A stretch of DNA of 64,000 nt from Gammaproteobacteria bacterium (lineage in GTDB: Bacteria; Pseudomonadota; Gammaproteobacteria; SZUA-152), in assembly GCA_021647505.1 (NCBI GenBank), contig JAKIUN010000003.1, forward strand, positions 43,759-107,758, read 5' to 3'. This document shows positions 45,121 through 54,635 of the stretch, piece by piece. The notes beneath the pieces were generated by a model, which did no database searches, was not told the DNA's origin, and worked only from the letters and a program-made list of their open reading frames with translations. Every line of letters starts with the position of its first letter. Position 1 is the stretch's first letter. The translations under genes were made by a program, and so were the position numbers.

Positions 45121-46137
45121 TCACATCCACTGCAATGGCGGCTCATTCATCACCGCCGCCTGTTCGCGCAGGGCGAGGATCTGTTCTTCCCAGTAGCGTG
45201 GCTCACCAAACCAAGGGAAGTTACGGGGGAAGCTGGGGTCATCCCAGCGCCGTGCCAGCCAGGCCGAATAATGGATCATGCGTAAGGTACGCAACGGTTC
45301 GATCAAGTGTAGCTCGCGTGGGTGAAAATCCATGAATTCTGTGTAGCCGCTGAGAATTTCGTCAATCTGGAGGGTCATCTGCGACCGCTCGCCGGACAGC
45401 AACATCCACAGATCCTGCACCGCCGGCCCCATGCGTGCGTCATCAAAGTCGACGAAATGGGGGCCATCGTCGGTCCATAAGATATTGCCGGGGTGACAAT
45501 CGCCGTGCAAGCGGATCACGGCGTAGTCACCGGCGCGTGCGAAGCCGGCCTCCACCTGCGCCAGTACGTCTTTGCTGAGGCTGAAATAGGCCTCGCGCAG
45601 ATAGTCGGGGATCGTCGCCGCCTCGCGCAGGTAGTCCACGGAGGCGTGGCCGAAGCCGGCGATATCCAGTGTGGGACGGTACTTGAAGGCTTTTGTTGCG
45701 CCGATGGCATGAATACGGCCCATAAAGCGGCCCATCCACAGCAGCTTGTCCAGATCTTCCAGATCCGGCCAGCGGCCGCCACGGCGCGGATAGAGGGCAA
45801 AACGAAAACCGGCATGGCTGACGGCATCAGTGAACAGGGTCTTGCCATGGGCATCGGCCAGCGGCGCTACGGCGGGGATCTCTGCGGCGGCCAGCACTTG
45901 GCTAAAGGCGTGCTCCTCGTGGATGGCCTCGTCCGACCAGCGTCCGGGGCGATAGAATTTCACCACCAGTGGCTGCGCGTTCTCTACGCCCACCTGATAG
46001 ACGCGGTTCTCGTAGCTGTTCAGCGCCAATAAACGGCCATCGGTGCGATAGCCTGCGGCGTCCACCGCATTCAGCACAGCGTCCGGCGTCAGGGCGTCGT
46101 AAGGGTGCCGGTCTGAGGGGCTGAGAGCATCAGTCAT
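45121..46137 (-). CDS. srkA: Stress response kinase SrkA (YihE)
   Basis: 338 aa from ATG 46137 (MTDALSPSDRHP); the track start overlaps prlC and has no homology. The kinase-like fold shows YENRVYQVGVENAQPLVVKF, catalytic loop RLHGDCHPGNILW and metal-binding HFVDFDDARMGPAVQDLWML. SrkA is a Ser/Thr kinase of the choline-kinase fold that counters MazF-linked and Cpx-related stress death in E. coli. Divergent from prlC. Confidence 0.94.
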   Translation of the reverse strand: MTDALSPSDRHPYDALTPDAVLNAVDAAGYRTDGRLLALNSYENRVYQVGVENAQPLVVKFYRPGRWSDEAIHEEHAFSQVLAAAEIPAVAPLADAHGKTLFTDAVSHAGFRFALYPRRGGRWPDLEDLDKLLWMGRFMGRIHAIGATKAFKYRPTLDIAGFGHASVDYLREAATIPDYLREAYFSLSKDVLAQVEAGFARAGDYAVIRLHGDCHPGNILWTDDGPHFVDFDDARMGPAVQDLWMLLSGERSQMTLQIDEILSGYTEFMDFHPRELHLIEPLRTLRMIHYSAWLARRWDDPSFPRNFPWFGEPRYWEEQILALREQAAVMNEPPLQWM

Positions 46138-46231
46138 GGATTTCCTATTGGCTTGAACCAAAGCCATTAGGGTAACATCATTGCGCCATAGCGACCCCGC
46201 AACCCAAACAACCCGGAACCCGAAGGCACTT

Positions 46232-48271
46232 ATGAACAACCCCCTATTGCAGCTCACCGATCTCCCTCCCTTCAGCCAGATCAAGCCGGAGCACGTGGAA
46301 CCCGCCATCGACCGGGTTCTGGCCGACAACCGCGCCGAGATCGAGCGCCTGCTGGCGGCCACGGACGACTACAATTGGGACAACCTGGCCGCACCGCTGG
46401 CCGACCTGGAAGACCGTCTTAACCGCACCTGGTCACCGGTCAGTCATATGATCGCGGTGGTCAACAGCGATGCCTTGCGCGAGGCGCACAATGCCTGCCT
46501 GCCCAAGCTCAGCCAGTACGCCACCGAACTGGGGCAGAATGCACGCCTCTATGCCGCTTTCCAGCAGGTGGCGCAAGACAGCCGGCTGGACACGGCCCAG
46601 CGCAAGGCCATTGACAATGCCCTGCGTGACTTTCGTCTCGCCGGAGTCGATTTGCCCAGTGAGCAAAAACAGCGTTACATGACGATACAGCAGCGCCTCT
46701 CCACCCTCGCCGCAAAATTTTCCGAGAATGTTCTGGATGCCACTCAGGCCTGGAGCAAGATTGTTGAAAGTGAAGGCTCACTCTGCGGTATGCCCCCGTC
46801 TTCCGTCGCCATGGCACAGCAGGCAGCCGAACAAAAAGGGCTTGACGGCTGGCTGCTGACACTGGAGTTTCCCAGCTATTTCGCCGTCATGAGCTATGCA
46901 GATCATCGCCAACTGCGCGAGGAGGTGTACCACGCCTACGCCACCCGCGCCTCGGATCAGGGCCCCCATGCCGGGAAATTCGACAATGGCCCGCTGATGG
47001 AGGAAATCCTCGCCCTGCGCCACGAGCTGGCCAGACTGCTCGGCTTCGAAAACTACGCCGAACGATCACTGGCCACCAAAATGGCACCGAGCACCGACAA
47101 GGTCATTGCCTTCCTCAGCGACCTCGCCGATCGCTCACTGGGCATGGCGCGGGAAGAGCTGGACGAACTGGCCGCCTTCGCCCGCGAACTGCATGGCATC
47201 GATGTGTTGCGGCCCTGGGATATCACCTATTACGCGGAAAAACTGCGCCAGCATCGTTATGCCTTGAGCCAGGAAGACCTCAAGCCCTACTTCCCCGAAC
47301 CCCGCGTGGTCAGTGGCCTGTTCGAGGTGGTCAAGCGCCTCTATGGCCTGCAAATCGAGGAGTTACAGGACGTCGACATCTGGCACCCGAGCGTGCGTGT
47401 GTTCGAGATCCGTGATCGCTATGACGAACTGCGTGGCAGCTTCTATCTCGACCTCTACGCGCGTGAAAACAAGCGCGGCGGGGCCTGGATGGATGAGTGT
47501 CTCTCACGCCGCGCCACCACCGAGGGTGTACAGCTGCCAGTGGCCTATCTCACCTGTAACTTTACACCACCGCTGGGCAGTGATCCCGCATTGCTCACCC
47601 ATAACGAGGTCATCACCCTGTTCCACGAATTCGGCCATGGCCTGCACCACATGCTCACCCAGGTGGACGTCATGGCGGTATCCGGTATCAGTGGTGTGCC
47701 GTGGGACGCCGTCGAGCTGCCCAGCCAGTTCCTTGAAAACTGGTGCTGGGAGCGCGAACCCGTGGATCTTATCGCCGCCCACTATCAGAATGGCGAGCCC
47801 CTACCCGATACCCTGTATTCGCGTATGATAGCGGCGAAAAATTTCCACGCGGGGATGCAGATGGTGCGACAGCTGGAGTTCTCTCTGTTCGACTTCCGCC
47901 TGCATCGCGACTACGACCCCGCACTGGGCGCACGGGTACAGGAAATCCTCGATGTCGTGCGTACCGAGGTGGCGGTGATCAAGCCACCGGAATATAACCG
48001 CTTTCAGCACAGCTTCAGTCACATCTTCGCCGGTGGTTATGCGGCGGGATATTACAGTTATAAATGGGCCGAGGTCTTATCTTCCGATGCCTTTTCCCGC
48101 TTTGAGGAAACGGGTATTTTCAACCGTGACACCGGGCTGGCGTTTCTTGCAGCGATTCTGGAACAGGGTGGTGCCCGCGACCCCATGGATCTGTTCGTGG
48201 AATTCCGCGGCCGCGAGCCGGAGATCGATGCCCTGCTACGCCACAGCGGTATCAGCACCTGCAGTGAATAA
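46232..48271 (+). CDS. prlC: Oligopeptidase A
   Basis: M3 family zinc peptidase that degrades short peptides, including cleaved signal peptides, in the cytoplasm. 679 aa from ATG 46232 (MNNPLLQLTDLPPFSQIKPEHV). The metal site is LFHEFGHGLHHML (HExxH form HEFGH), with the third ligand in the usual helix downstream. RGGAWMDECLSRR and CNFTPP are typical. An SH3-domain protein gene follows 17 bp after the stop. Confidence 0.96.
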   Translation: MNNPLLQLTDLPPFSQIKPEHVEPAIDRVLADNRAEIERLLAATDDYNWDNLAAPLADLEDRLNRTWSPVSHMIAVVNSDALREAHNACLPKLSQYATELGQNARLYAAFQQVAQDSRLDTAQRKAIDNALRDFRLAGVDLPSEQKQRYMTIQQRLSTLAAKFSENVLDATQAWSKIVESEGSLCGMPPSSVAMAQQAAEQKGLDGWLLTLEFPSYFAVMSYADHRQLREEVYHAYATRASDQGPHAGKFDNGPLMEEILALRHELARLLGFENYAERSLATKMAPSTDKVIAFLSDLADRSLGMAREELDELAAFARELHGIDVLRPWDITYYAEKLRQHRYALSQEDLKPYFPEPRVVSGLFEVVKRLYGLQIEELQDVDIWHPSVRVFEIRDRYDELRGSFYLDLYARENKRGGAWMDECLSRRATTEGVQLPVAYLTCNFTPPLGSDPALLTHNEVITLFHEFGHGLHHMLTQVDVMAVSGISGVPWDAVELPSQFLENWCWEREPVDLIAAHYQNGEPLPDTLYSRMIAAKNFHAGMQMVRQLEFSLFDFRLHRDYDPALGARVQEILDVVRTEVAVIKPPEYNRFQHSFSHIFAGGYAAGYYSYKWAEVLSSDAFSRFEETGIFNRDTGLAFLAAILEQGGARDPMDLFVEFRGREPEIDALLRHSGISTCSE

Positions 48272-48288
48272 ATAACAGGAAGGACGGC

Positions 48289-49110
48289 ATGATTCTATCG
48301 AGCAAGATCCACAGGCTGCTGCTCACGACCCTGCTGGGCATAGCGCTGCCGGCACACGCCGCCTTTATCACTGACCGCATCGAAGTGCCGCTGTATGCGG
48401 AGAAGCATAATCAGGGCGCAGTGCTGAAAAGGCTCCTTAGCGGCACCCAGGTGGATATCCTCACGAAAGACGGTGAGTTCGCCCGCATCAGCACCCGTGA
48501 TGGCACCCGCGGCTGGATCGAGTTCAAATATGTCAGTGCGGAAAAACCTCTCGGGCTGGAATACTTGGAACTGCGCAGCCAGTACAAGGCCTTGCAGCAG
48601 GAACTTGCCGCCGCACGGCAGGCACCCGAGGCGCGGCAGGAAACAACCAGCCCCGGCATCAGCGAGGAAGAACTGGCCGCTCTGCGCCAGGACGCCAAGG
48701 ACACCAGCTGGATGAAGGCCGAGATGAACAAGGCCCGAAAGCAGGCGAAAAAGCTCGAAAATGAATTGAAGACCCTGCGCACAAATGCGCTGAAACAGAG
48801 CGATGACTCAAGTATCGTGCAGGAAGAACTGACACAGCTGCGCACGCAGAATCAGGATTTTGAGGCCCGCTTGGCCGCCGCGCTGCTCATCAACGAAGAA
48901 CAGCGTGCCACCGAGGCCATCATCATTGAAACGGTCGCAACAGCCGAGACCGAAACCCACCCGGCCCGTAGCGAAAACAACATCTGGCCGGTCAACCTGG
49001 AGTGGTTTTTTGGCGGTCTGGCCGCTGCTTTTATCCTCGGCATTATCAGCGGCATGCGCTGGCTTGATCGACGCATCCGCAAAAGGCATGGTGGTTTTCG
49101 AATTTATTAG
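48289..49110 (+). CDS. TIGR04211-type SH3 domain protein (YgiM-like)
   Basis: 273 aa. Signal peptide LLTTLLGIALPAHA, a bacterial SH3 domain (EVPLYAEKHNQGAVLKRLLSG, GWIEFKYVS), a long coiled coil (about 90-220) and a C-terminal transmembrane helix (WFFGGLAAAFILGIISGMRWL) ending in basic residues. This exact layout defines the TIGR04211/YgiM family, an inner-membrane protein facing the periplasm; its role is not established. Confidence 0.93.
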   Translation: MILSSKIHRLLLTTLLGIALPAHAAFITDRIEVPLYAEKHNQGAVLKRLLSGTQVDILTKDGEFARISTRDGTRGWIEFKYVSAEKPLGLEYLELRSQYKALQQELAAARQAPEARQETTSPGISEEELAALRQDAKDTSWMKAEMNKARKQAKKLENELKTLRTNALKQSDDSSIVQEELTQLRTQNQDFEARLAAALLINEEQRATEAIIIETVATAETETHPARSENNIWPVNLEWFFGGLAAAFILGIISGMRWLDRRIRKRHGGFRIY

Positions 49111-49157
49111 GGAGTGTTAATACCCTGTAAACATGTTGTCACATCAAGGAGAAAATC

Positions 49158-49271
49158 ATGACAACCCGGTCATTTGTGAATACTCTGCTGGGTATTCTGC
49201 TGCTGGCTCTATTGCAGCCGTACCTGCGAAAATGCCGTCCTGACATGATCCATGTGCATGGCGTCAGTTGA
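49158..49271 (+). CDS. 37-residue hydrophobic small protein (possible)
   Basis: Too short for the track. AAGGAGAAAATC lies directly before ATG 49158. The product begins MTTRSFVNTLLGILLLALL, one likely membrane helix, and ends DMIHVHGVS. The stop is 19 bp before the SMR start, so it may be a leader peptide or a small membrane partner. No homology recognised. Confidence 0.4.
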   Translation: MTTRSFVNTLLGILLLALLQPYLRKCRPDMIHVHGVS

Positions 49272-49290
49272 CACGATTAAGGAAGGTACA

Positions 49291-49620
49291 ATGGTCTACC
49301 TCTATCTGACACTCGCCATCATTGCGGAAGTGGCGGCGACCAGCGCGCTAAAGGCCTCAAAGGAATTTACAGTACTCGGGCCGTCGATTGTCGTCGTTGT
49401 TGGCTACGGCATTGCCTTCTACCTGCTGGCGTTGGTGCTGCGTACAATGCCGGTCGGCGTCACCTATGCCATTTGGTCAGGCCTGGGCATTGTGCTGGTC
49501 ACGATCGTCAGCATCTTTCTTTACGGACAAATCCCCGATCGGCCCGCCATCCTGGGCATGGCGCTGATCATTGCGGGCGTCGTGATTATTAACGTATTTT
49601 CTACCACAACAAGTCATTAG
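49291..49620 (+). CDS. Small multidrug resistance (SMR) family transporter
   Basis: 109 aa from ATG 49291, following AAGGAAGGTACA. Four transmembrane helices; the essential Glu is in LAIIAEVAATSALKASKEF and the helix-4 region is GLGIVLVTIVSIFLYGQ. Members export quaternary ammonium compounds or guanidinium in exchange for protons. EmrE-type rather than Gdx-type seems more likely from YAIWSGLG, but this is not certain. No guanidine riboswitch was recognised upstream. Confidence 0.92.
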   Translation: MVYLYLTLAIIAEVAATSALKASKEFTVLGPSIVVVVGYGIAFYLLALVLRTMPVGVTYAIWSGLGIVLVTIVSIFLYGQIPDRPAILGMALIIAGVVIINVFSTTTSH

Positions 49621-49691
49621 CGGTCTGCCCAAAGGTCTGCTTGTGCGGCAAGGCCGCAGCGACTGTCTGACACTATTATTTGGAACCCCCG

Positions 49692-50468
49692 ATGAAAATT
49701 TCTTCCTGGAACGTCAATTCCCTCAAGGTGCGCCTGCCGCATGTGCTCGACTGGCTCGATCAGCAGCAGCCCGACATCCTCGGTCTGCAGGAGACCAAGA
49801 CCATTGACGAGAATTTCCCCATTAACGAGATAGAGGCGGCCGGGTACCGCGCCGTGTTTGCCGGGCAGAAGACCTACAACGGCGTTGCTGTGCTCAGCAA
49901 GTTACCGGCCTCCAACATCGTCACCGATCTGCCTGGGTTGGAAGACCCACAGCGCCGCGTGCTGGGCGCCACCCTCGGCTCGGGCACGGACGCCGTGCGC
50001 TTTCTCAATCTCTACGTGCCCAACGGCTCGGAGGTGGGTTCGGACAAGTACGCCTACAAGCTGGCATGGCTGGAGGCGCTGATTCGCTACATCGACCAGC
50101 AACTGAGTGAGCACGAAAACCTGGTTGTGGTGGGTGATTTCAATATTGCCCCCGACGACCGTGACGTGCATGATCCGGCGGAATGGCAGGACAAGATTCT
50201 CTGCAGCCCGCCGGAACGCGAAGCCTTTCAAGGTCTGTTGGATCTGGGTCTGTCCGACTGCTTCCGCATCTTCGAGCAGGAAGAGGCTATCTACAGCTGG
50301 TGGGATTACCGTGCCGCCGGTTTCCGCCGTAACCGTGGTCTGCGCATCGACCTGTTGTTGGCCAGCGCGGCCATCAGCGCGCGTTGCACGGCCAGCTACG
50401 TCGACAAAGAACCACGCAAGCTGGAACGCCCCTCGGATCACGCCCCGGTGGTAGCCGAATTCTCATGA
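49692..50468 (+). CDS. xthA: Exodeoxyribonuclease III
   Basis: 258 aa from ATG 49692. MKISSWNVNSLKVRLPHVLDW, LGLQETK, YNGVAVLSK, GDFNIAPDDRDVHDP, IYSWWDYRAAGFRRNRGLRID and SDHAPVVAEF contain all catalytic residues. Repairs abasic sites in DNA. The paralog at 40048 belongs to a different branch. Followed 19 bp later by an antiporter gene. Confidence 0.95.
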   Translation: MKISSWNVNSLKVRLPHVLDWLDQQQPDILGLQETKTIDENFPINEIEAAGYRAVFAGQKTYNGVAVLSKLPASNIVTDLPGLEDPQRRVLGATLGSGTDAVRFLNLYVPNGSEVGSDKYAYKLAWLEALIRYIDQQLSEHENLVVVGDFNIAPDDRDVHDPAEWQDKILCSPPEREAFQGLLDLGLSDCFRIFEQEEAIYSWWDYRAAGFRRNRGLRIDLLLASAAISARCTASYVDKEPRKLERPSDHAPVVAEFS

Positions 50469-50487
50469 CCGCACGTACCGCATCACA

Positions 50488-52110
50488 ATGATAGAAATCC
50501 TCGCTCTCGCAGCCGCCTTTCTGCTTGGCCTGGGAGCCCGTCAGGTCGGCCTGCCACCATTGGTGGGTTACCTCATCGCCGGCTTCCTGCTCTATGCGCT
50601 GGGGATGGAAAGCTCTCCTGGCCTTGATCTGTTCGCGGAACTGGGTGTTACCCTGCTGCTGTTCACTATCGGCCTCAAGCTGCGCCTGCGCAATCTGCTG
50701 ATGCCGCAGATCTGGGCCGTGGCCAGCCTGCATATGCTCGTAGTGGTGCTGTTTTTGACCACCGTGCTGTTGCTCGCCGGTGTGATCGGGCTCAGCACTT
50801 TTAGCGACCTGTCGCCACAGACCATTGCCGTCATCGCCTTCGCCCTGAGCTTTTCCAGCACCGTGTTCGCGGTCAAGGTGCTGGAAGAAAGCGGCGAGAT
50901 GTCCGCCCTTTATGGACGCATCGCCATTGGCGTACTGATCGTGCAGGACATCATCGCCGTGGCCTTTCTGGCCGTCTCCGCCGGTAAGATACCCTCACCC
51001 TGGGCGCTGCTGCTGCTCGGCCTGATCCCCCTGCGCCCCGTGCTGCGGCGGCTACTGACGCACGCCGGGCATGGCGAGCTGCAAATCCTGTTTGGCCTCA
51101 GTCTGGCCCTGGGTGGTTCGCTGGTGTTCGAAGCGGTCGGCGTGAAGGGCGATCTCGGTGCCCTGATCCTCGGCCTGCTGCTGGCCGGCAGTCCCCGCGC
51201 CTCGGAACTGGCCAAGCACCTGCTTGGATTCAAAGACCTGTTCCTGGTGGGTTTCTTTCTCACCATTGGTCTCGCCGGTGGCTTGAACTTGCATACCCTG
51301 AGCATCGCCCTGCTGCTGGTGTTACTGGTGCCGCTCAAGACCGGGCTGTTCATATGGCTGTTCACGCGTTTTCGCCTGCGTGCTCGCAGCGCCTTCCTCA
51401 CGAGCATCAGCTTGGCCAACTACAGCGAGTTTGGTCTCATCGTCGGTGCCGTGGCGGTGGCCAACGGCTGGCTGCCGGCGGAATGGCTGGCCATCATCGC
51501 TATCGCCCTGGCCCTTTCTTTCATCGGCGCCGCACCGCTCAACAGCTGCGCGCATATCCTCTATGGCCGCCTGCGCAAGCACCTGGTGTATTTCGAGACC
51601 GGCCAGCGTATTGCCGAGGAGGCGCGCATCGACCCGGGGCCGGCAACGGCACTGGTTCTTGGCATGGGACGGGTCGGGCTTGGTACCTATGACAGCCTGC
51701 ATCAGCGCCTGGGTGATCTGGTGCTGGGCATTGACCAAAATGCACAGGCCGTAGAGCGACATAGCGGTGCCGGCCGGCGGGTTATCCTCGGCAGCTCCAC
51801 TGACCCGGAATTCTGGGAGCGCATGCGCATGGACTTCGATCAGCTGCGCCTGGTGATGCTGGCCATGCCCAGCGAGCACGAGAACCTGGAGGCCGCACGC
51901 CTGTTACGACGCTTGGGTTATACCGGTCACATTGCCGCGATTGCCCGCTTCACTGACGAAATTGCTCATCTCAAGGAGGCTGGCGTGAATTTTGTCGTCG
52001 ACCTCTACGCCGGTGCCGGCAGCGGTTTCGCCGATGATGTCTGGCATGACTTGGCGCCCGACTTTACGGGTGTCTGGGACAGACGGGAGAACAAGCGTGA
52101 GAAGGAATAG
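50488..52110 (+). CDS. CPA2 family monovalent cation:proton antiporter with TrkA-N domain
   Basis: 540 aa. Twelve or so hydrophobic segments (residues about 1-365) of the KefB/KefC type: GLPPLVGYLIAGFLLYALGM, LTLLLFTIGLKLRLRNLL-like, SFSSTVFAVKVLEE. Then a Rossmann NAD-binding RCK/TrkA-N domain (ALVLGMGRVGLGTYDSL). Such proteins exchange K+ or Na+ for H+ and respond to NAD(H) or glutathione adducts. Starts 19 bp after xthA. Confidence 0.92.
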   Translation: MIEILALAAAFLLGLGARQVGLPPLVGYLIAGFLLYALGMESSPGLDLFAELGVTLLLFTIGLKLRLRNLLMPQIWAVASLHMLVVVLFLTTVLLLAGVIGLSTFSDLSPQTIAVIAFALSFSSTVFAVKVLEESGEMSALYGRIAIGVLIVQDIIAVAFLAVSAGKIPSPWALLLLGLIPLRPVLRRLLTHAGHGELQILFGLSLALGGSLVFEAVGVKGDLGALILGLLLAGSPRASELAKHLLGFKDLFLVGFFLTIGLAGGLNLHTLSIALLLVLLVPLKTGLFIWLFTRFRLRARSAFLTSISLANYSEFGLIVGAVAVANGWLPAEWLAIIAIALALSFIGAAPLNSCAHILYGRLRKHLVYFETGQRIAEEARIDPGPATALVLGMGRVGLGTYDSLHQRLGDLVLGIDQNAQAVERHSGAGRRVILGSSTDPEFWERMRMDFDQLRLVMLAMPSEHENLEAARLLRRLGYTGHIAAIARFTDEIAHLKEAGVNFVVDLYAGAGSGFADDVWHDLAPDFTGVWDRRENKREKE

Positions 52111-52162
52111 TCACCGACTCCGGTTGCTCCATCATTAAAGCAGCTTGATGGAGCGACTGGGG

Positions 52163-52396
52163 TCAGTGCAGATTACAATGCTCCGGGTTTTGGGAGATGG
52201 AGGCATACACCGTGTCATATAATTTTTCCTTGCCGCGCCGGCTGCATTCCACATACACCAGATCCAGTACTTCGCGGCCTTCATCGGCCTCTTTGCCGGC
52301 CCCCATCAGGGCCTGGCAAACACTGCGGCGGACAAATCGAACCAGCGCCTTTTCTGACATATTCGGCAGGGCGTGTTCCAGTCTGTCGATCTTCAT
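52163..52396 (-). CDS. Conserved small protein of unknown function
   Basis: 77 aa, helical and charged (MKIDRLEHALPNMSEKALVRFV). A strong ribosome binding site, AAGGAGAAG, lies just before the ATG at 52396. No membrane segment or known domain seen. It converges with the antiporter gene (52 bp apart). Confidence 0.6.
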   Translation of the reverse strand: MKIDRLEHALPNMSEKALVRFVRRSVCQALMGAGKEADEGREVLDLVYVECSRRGKEKLYDTVYASISQNPEHCNLH

Positions 52397-52610
52397 GGTT
52401 TTCTTCTCCTTGCTTGTCCATTACTGGGTTATCGTCCCGTAGTGAGAAACTTCCACCACAAATGCATGGTGCAACTTACGTCTACAGCCAGTTTTTTCAG
52501 GTGTGGCAACGATGTGCTTGCCACATCCGTTGCAAGGGAGAATAATCAAACGTGATACCCGACTAAACCCATCGGATTATTGCCCGCACGAAATAGAAAG
52601 GAGAGTCACC

Positions 52611-52892
52611 ATGCATAAAACCACCCTGATCGGCGCTGTACTGGCAGCCGCCCTGTTTTCCGTCGGCAGTCTGGCTTGCGACGCTATGGGGCCCGGCGTC
52701 CACATGGGTCAACTGATGTCCGTTGACCCGGCCAATAACCGCTTTACCATCCGTGATGCGCAGTCCGGCGGCCCCATCACCTTCAGTGCCGATGCCGATA
52801 TCCTCAAGGCTTTGAAGACCCACAGCGGCAGCGTTAGGGTGGATTACGAGGAAAACGACGAGGGCAACAAGGCAGTCGACGTGTCCTTTTAA
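52611..52892 (+). CDS. Small exported protein of unknown function
   Basis: 93 aa from ATG 52611, preceded by AAAGGAGAG. Signal peptide TLIGAVLAAALFSVGSLA, then a short beta-rich domain (GVHMGQLMSVDPANNRFTIR, ITFSADADILKAL, VRVDYEENDEGNKAVDVSF). The pattern resembles small OB- or barrel-like periplasmic proteins; no name recognised. A terminator follows. Confidence 0.7.
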   Translation: MHKTTLIGAVLAAALFSVGSLACDAMGPGVHMGQLMSVDPANNRFTIRDAQSGGPITFSADADILKALKTHSGSVRVDYEENDEGNKAVDVSF

Positions 52893-52942
52893 CAATTCGG
52901 TACAGAGTCATCGCTAAACTTGCCGACAGGCAAGCCGAAGAA

Positions 52943-52965
52943 GGGCGGGTCAACCGCCCTTTTTT
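52943..52965 (+). terminator. Rho-independent terminator
   Basis: Stem gggcgg/ccgccc with loop gtcaa, followed by six T residues, 50 bp after the small exported protein gene. Confidence 0.9.
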
Positions 52966-53188
52966 GTGTTACCCGCTTTTTCGGGGTCTTGACCGGTGCA
53001 TTTGGTGCAGTGATCAAGCGGCAGGTAATATGCAAGTCAGGTCAGTACCACTCCGTTGACAAATTTTGCCGTGCGGACATGAATTCTGGCCATCTTTCCC
53101 GTTATACCGGGCGTGTTCCGATATAACGATATAAAGTTAGCAAGATAGCAATATACAGTATAAGTCACCGAGCAAAAATAGCCAGACC

Positions 53189-54367
53189 ATGAATTTTATT
53201 TCTACCCTGCAACGCTGGTTTCCACCGCAAAGTGAGCTTAGCGGCAAAAGTATTCTGTTTTCCGCCGGTGCTGCCCTGGTCTCGGTCATTCTCGTCGCTA
53301 TGGCCAGCCGGCAGATGCTTCAAGGTATCGCCGGGCCCTTCCTGCTCGCATCCATGGGCGCCTCCTCGGTATTGTTGTTCGTTGTCCCCTCCAGTCCCAT
53401 GTCACGTCCGTGGTCCTTCGTCGGCGGGCATCTGATCGCCGGCCTGATCGGCGTCACCAGTGTGCAGCTGATTCCCGACATCGCTACCGCTGCTGCTGTG
53501 GCTGCGGGTGGTGCCATCCTCGCCATGCACCTGCTGCGTTGCATGCACCCACCTGGTAGCGCCACCGCCCTTCTGGCGGTGGTGGGCGGTGACGCGGTGC
53601 ATAATCTTGGCTACCAGTTCCTGCTCTCACCGGTGGCCATTAACGTTGCCATCATGATGGGATGCGCCTTGCTTTACTGGCACTTCAGCCAACGGATACA
53701 GCAAGGTGTCAGCCGTCAGACACTGGAAGCGGAGCTGAAACGCAGTGAGGAAAAATGGCTCAGTAGTGGCCCGGCCTTCAGTGACGAAGACCTGAAGCGC
53801 GCGATGGTGGAAATGGATACATTTCTGGATATCAGCCGTAAGGATCTGAAGGAAATCTACAGCCGGGCGCAACAGCATACGCATGCCCGCCAACTGGGCA
53901 GTCTGCGCTGTGGTGAGATCATGAGTCAGCCAGTGATCTCGGTGGAATTCGGTAGTGAGTTGAAAGAGGTCTGGAATCTACTGGAAAAATACGCCATCCG
54001 TGGTCTGCCAGTGATTGACCGTGCCCAGCATGTGATCGGCATTGTTACCGTCAGTGATTTCGTCCGTCACGCCGAGCAGTTGCCGCAGGAGACACTGTCG
54101 GAGCGCCTGACTCACCTGCGTCACCGTACCACACGCCTGGAGTCGGATAAGCCAGAGGTGGCGGGGCAAATTATGACTCATCCGGTGTTCACTGCCAGCG
54201 AGGGTCAGCCCCTGTCCGAAGTGGTTCAGCAATTTACCGCCAAGCGCATCCATCACATACCGGTGGTTGATCTGAAACAGAAGTTGGTGGGTATGCTTAC
54301 CCGTGAAGACGTGATGGCCGCTTGCGGCTGTTTGGCGGACGAAGCAGTGCATGACTCTGAACACTGA
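53189..54367 (+). CDS. HPP family membrane protein with two CBS domains
   Basis: 392 aa. Residues about 20-165 hold four to five transmembrane helices and the family signature CMHPPGSATALLAVVGG, for which the HPP family is named. After a linker come two CBS domains (IMSQPVISVEFGSELKEVWNLL, IMTHPVFTASEGQPLSEV), which bind adenine nucleotides and gate partner domains. HPP proteins act as nitrite transporters in some phototrophs; the substrate here is unknown. The upstream 296 bp hold only the terminator of the previous gene and an AT-rich promoter-like stretch. Confidence 0.9.
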   Translation: MNFISTLQRWFPPQSELSGKSILFSAGAALVSVILVAMASRQMLQGIAGPFLLASMGASSVLLFVVPSSPMSRPWSFVGGHLIAGLIGVTSVQLIPDIATAAAVAAGGAILAMHLLRCMHPPGSATALLAVVGGDAVHNLGYQFLLSPVAINVAIMMGCALLYWHFSQRIQQGVSRQTLEAELKRSEEKWLSSGPAFSDEDLKRAMVEMDTFLDISRKDLKEIYSRAQQHTHARQLGSLRCGEIMSQPVISVEFGSELKEVWNLLEKYAIRGLPVIDRAQHVIGIVTVSDFVRHAEQLPQETLSERLTHLRHRTTRLESDKPEVAGQIMTHPVFTASEGQPLSEVVQQFTAKRIHHIPVVDLKQKLVGMLTREDVMAACGCLADEAVHDSEH

Positions 54368-54635
54368 CTGGCCAGCGTACTCCGGCTTGTTACTTCGTTG
54401 GTTAAATATTCATCTATTATTAATAACATCTTTATCTGACATTAATCTCTTGCTCGGCAGGATACTCATCTGGCTCTGCTATAACAGGCAATGAGACAGG
54501 GCTTCTTTATGAGCCGGGCGACATTGAAGATATTGACAGCACATTGCTTGAATATTCTTAAGAATCCGCAATAGGCAAAATTATTGGGTAAAGAACGTGC
54601 ACGTCCCTAAACGTGTGGTAAACATTGTTAGATCG

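Noticed and set aside
54490-54562. Reading frame with LLYEPGDIEDI resembles a glycosyltransferase end
   Set aside because: Only about 20 residues, with no further similarity on either side.
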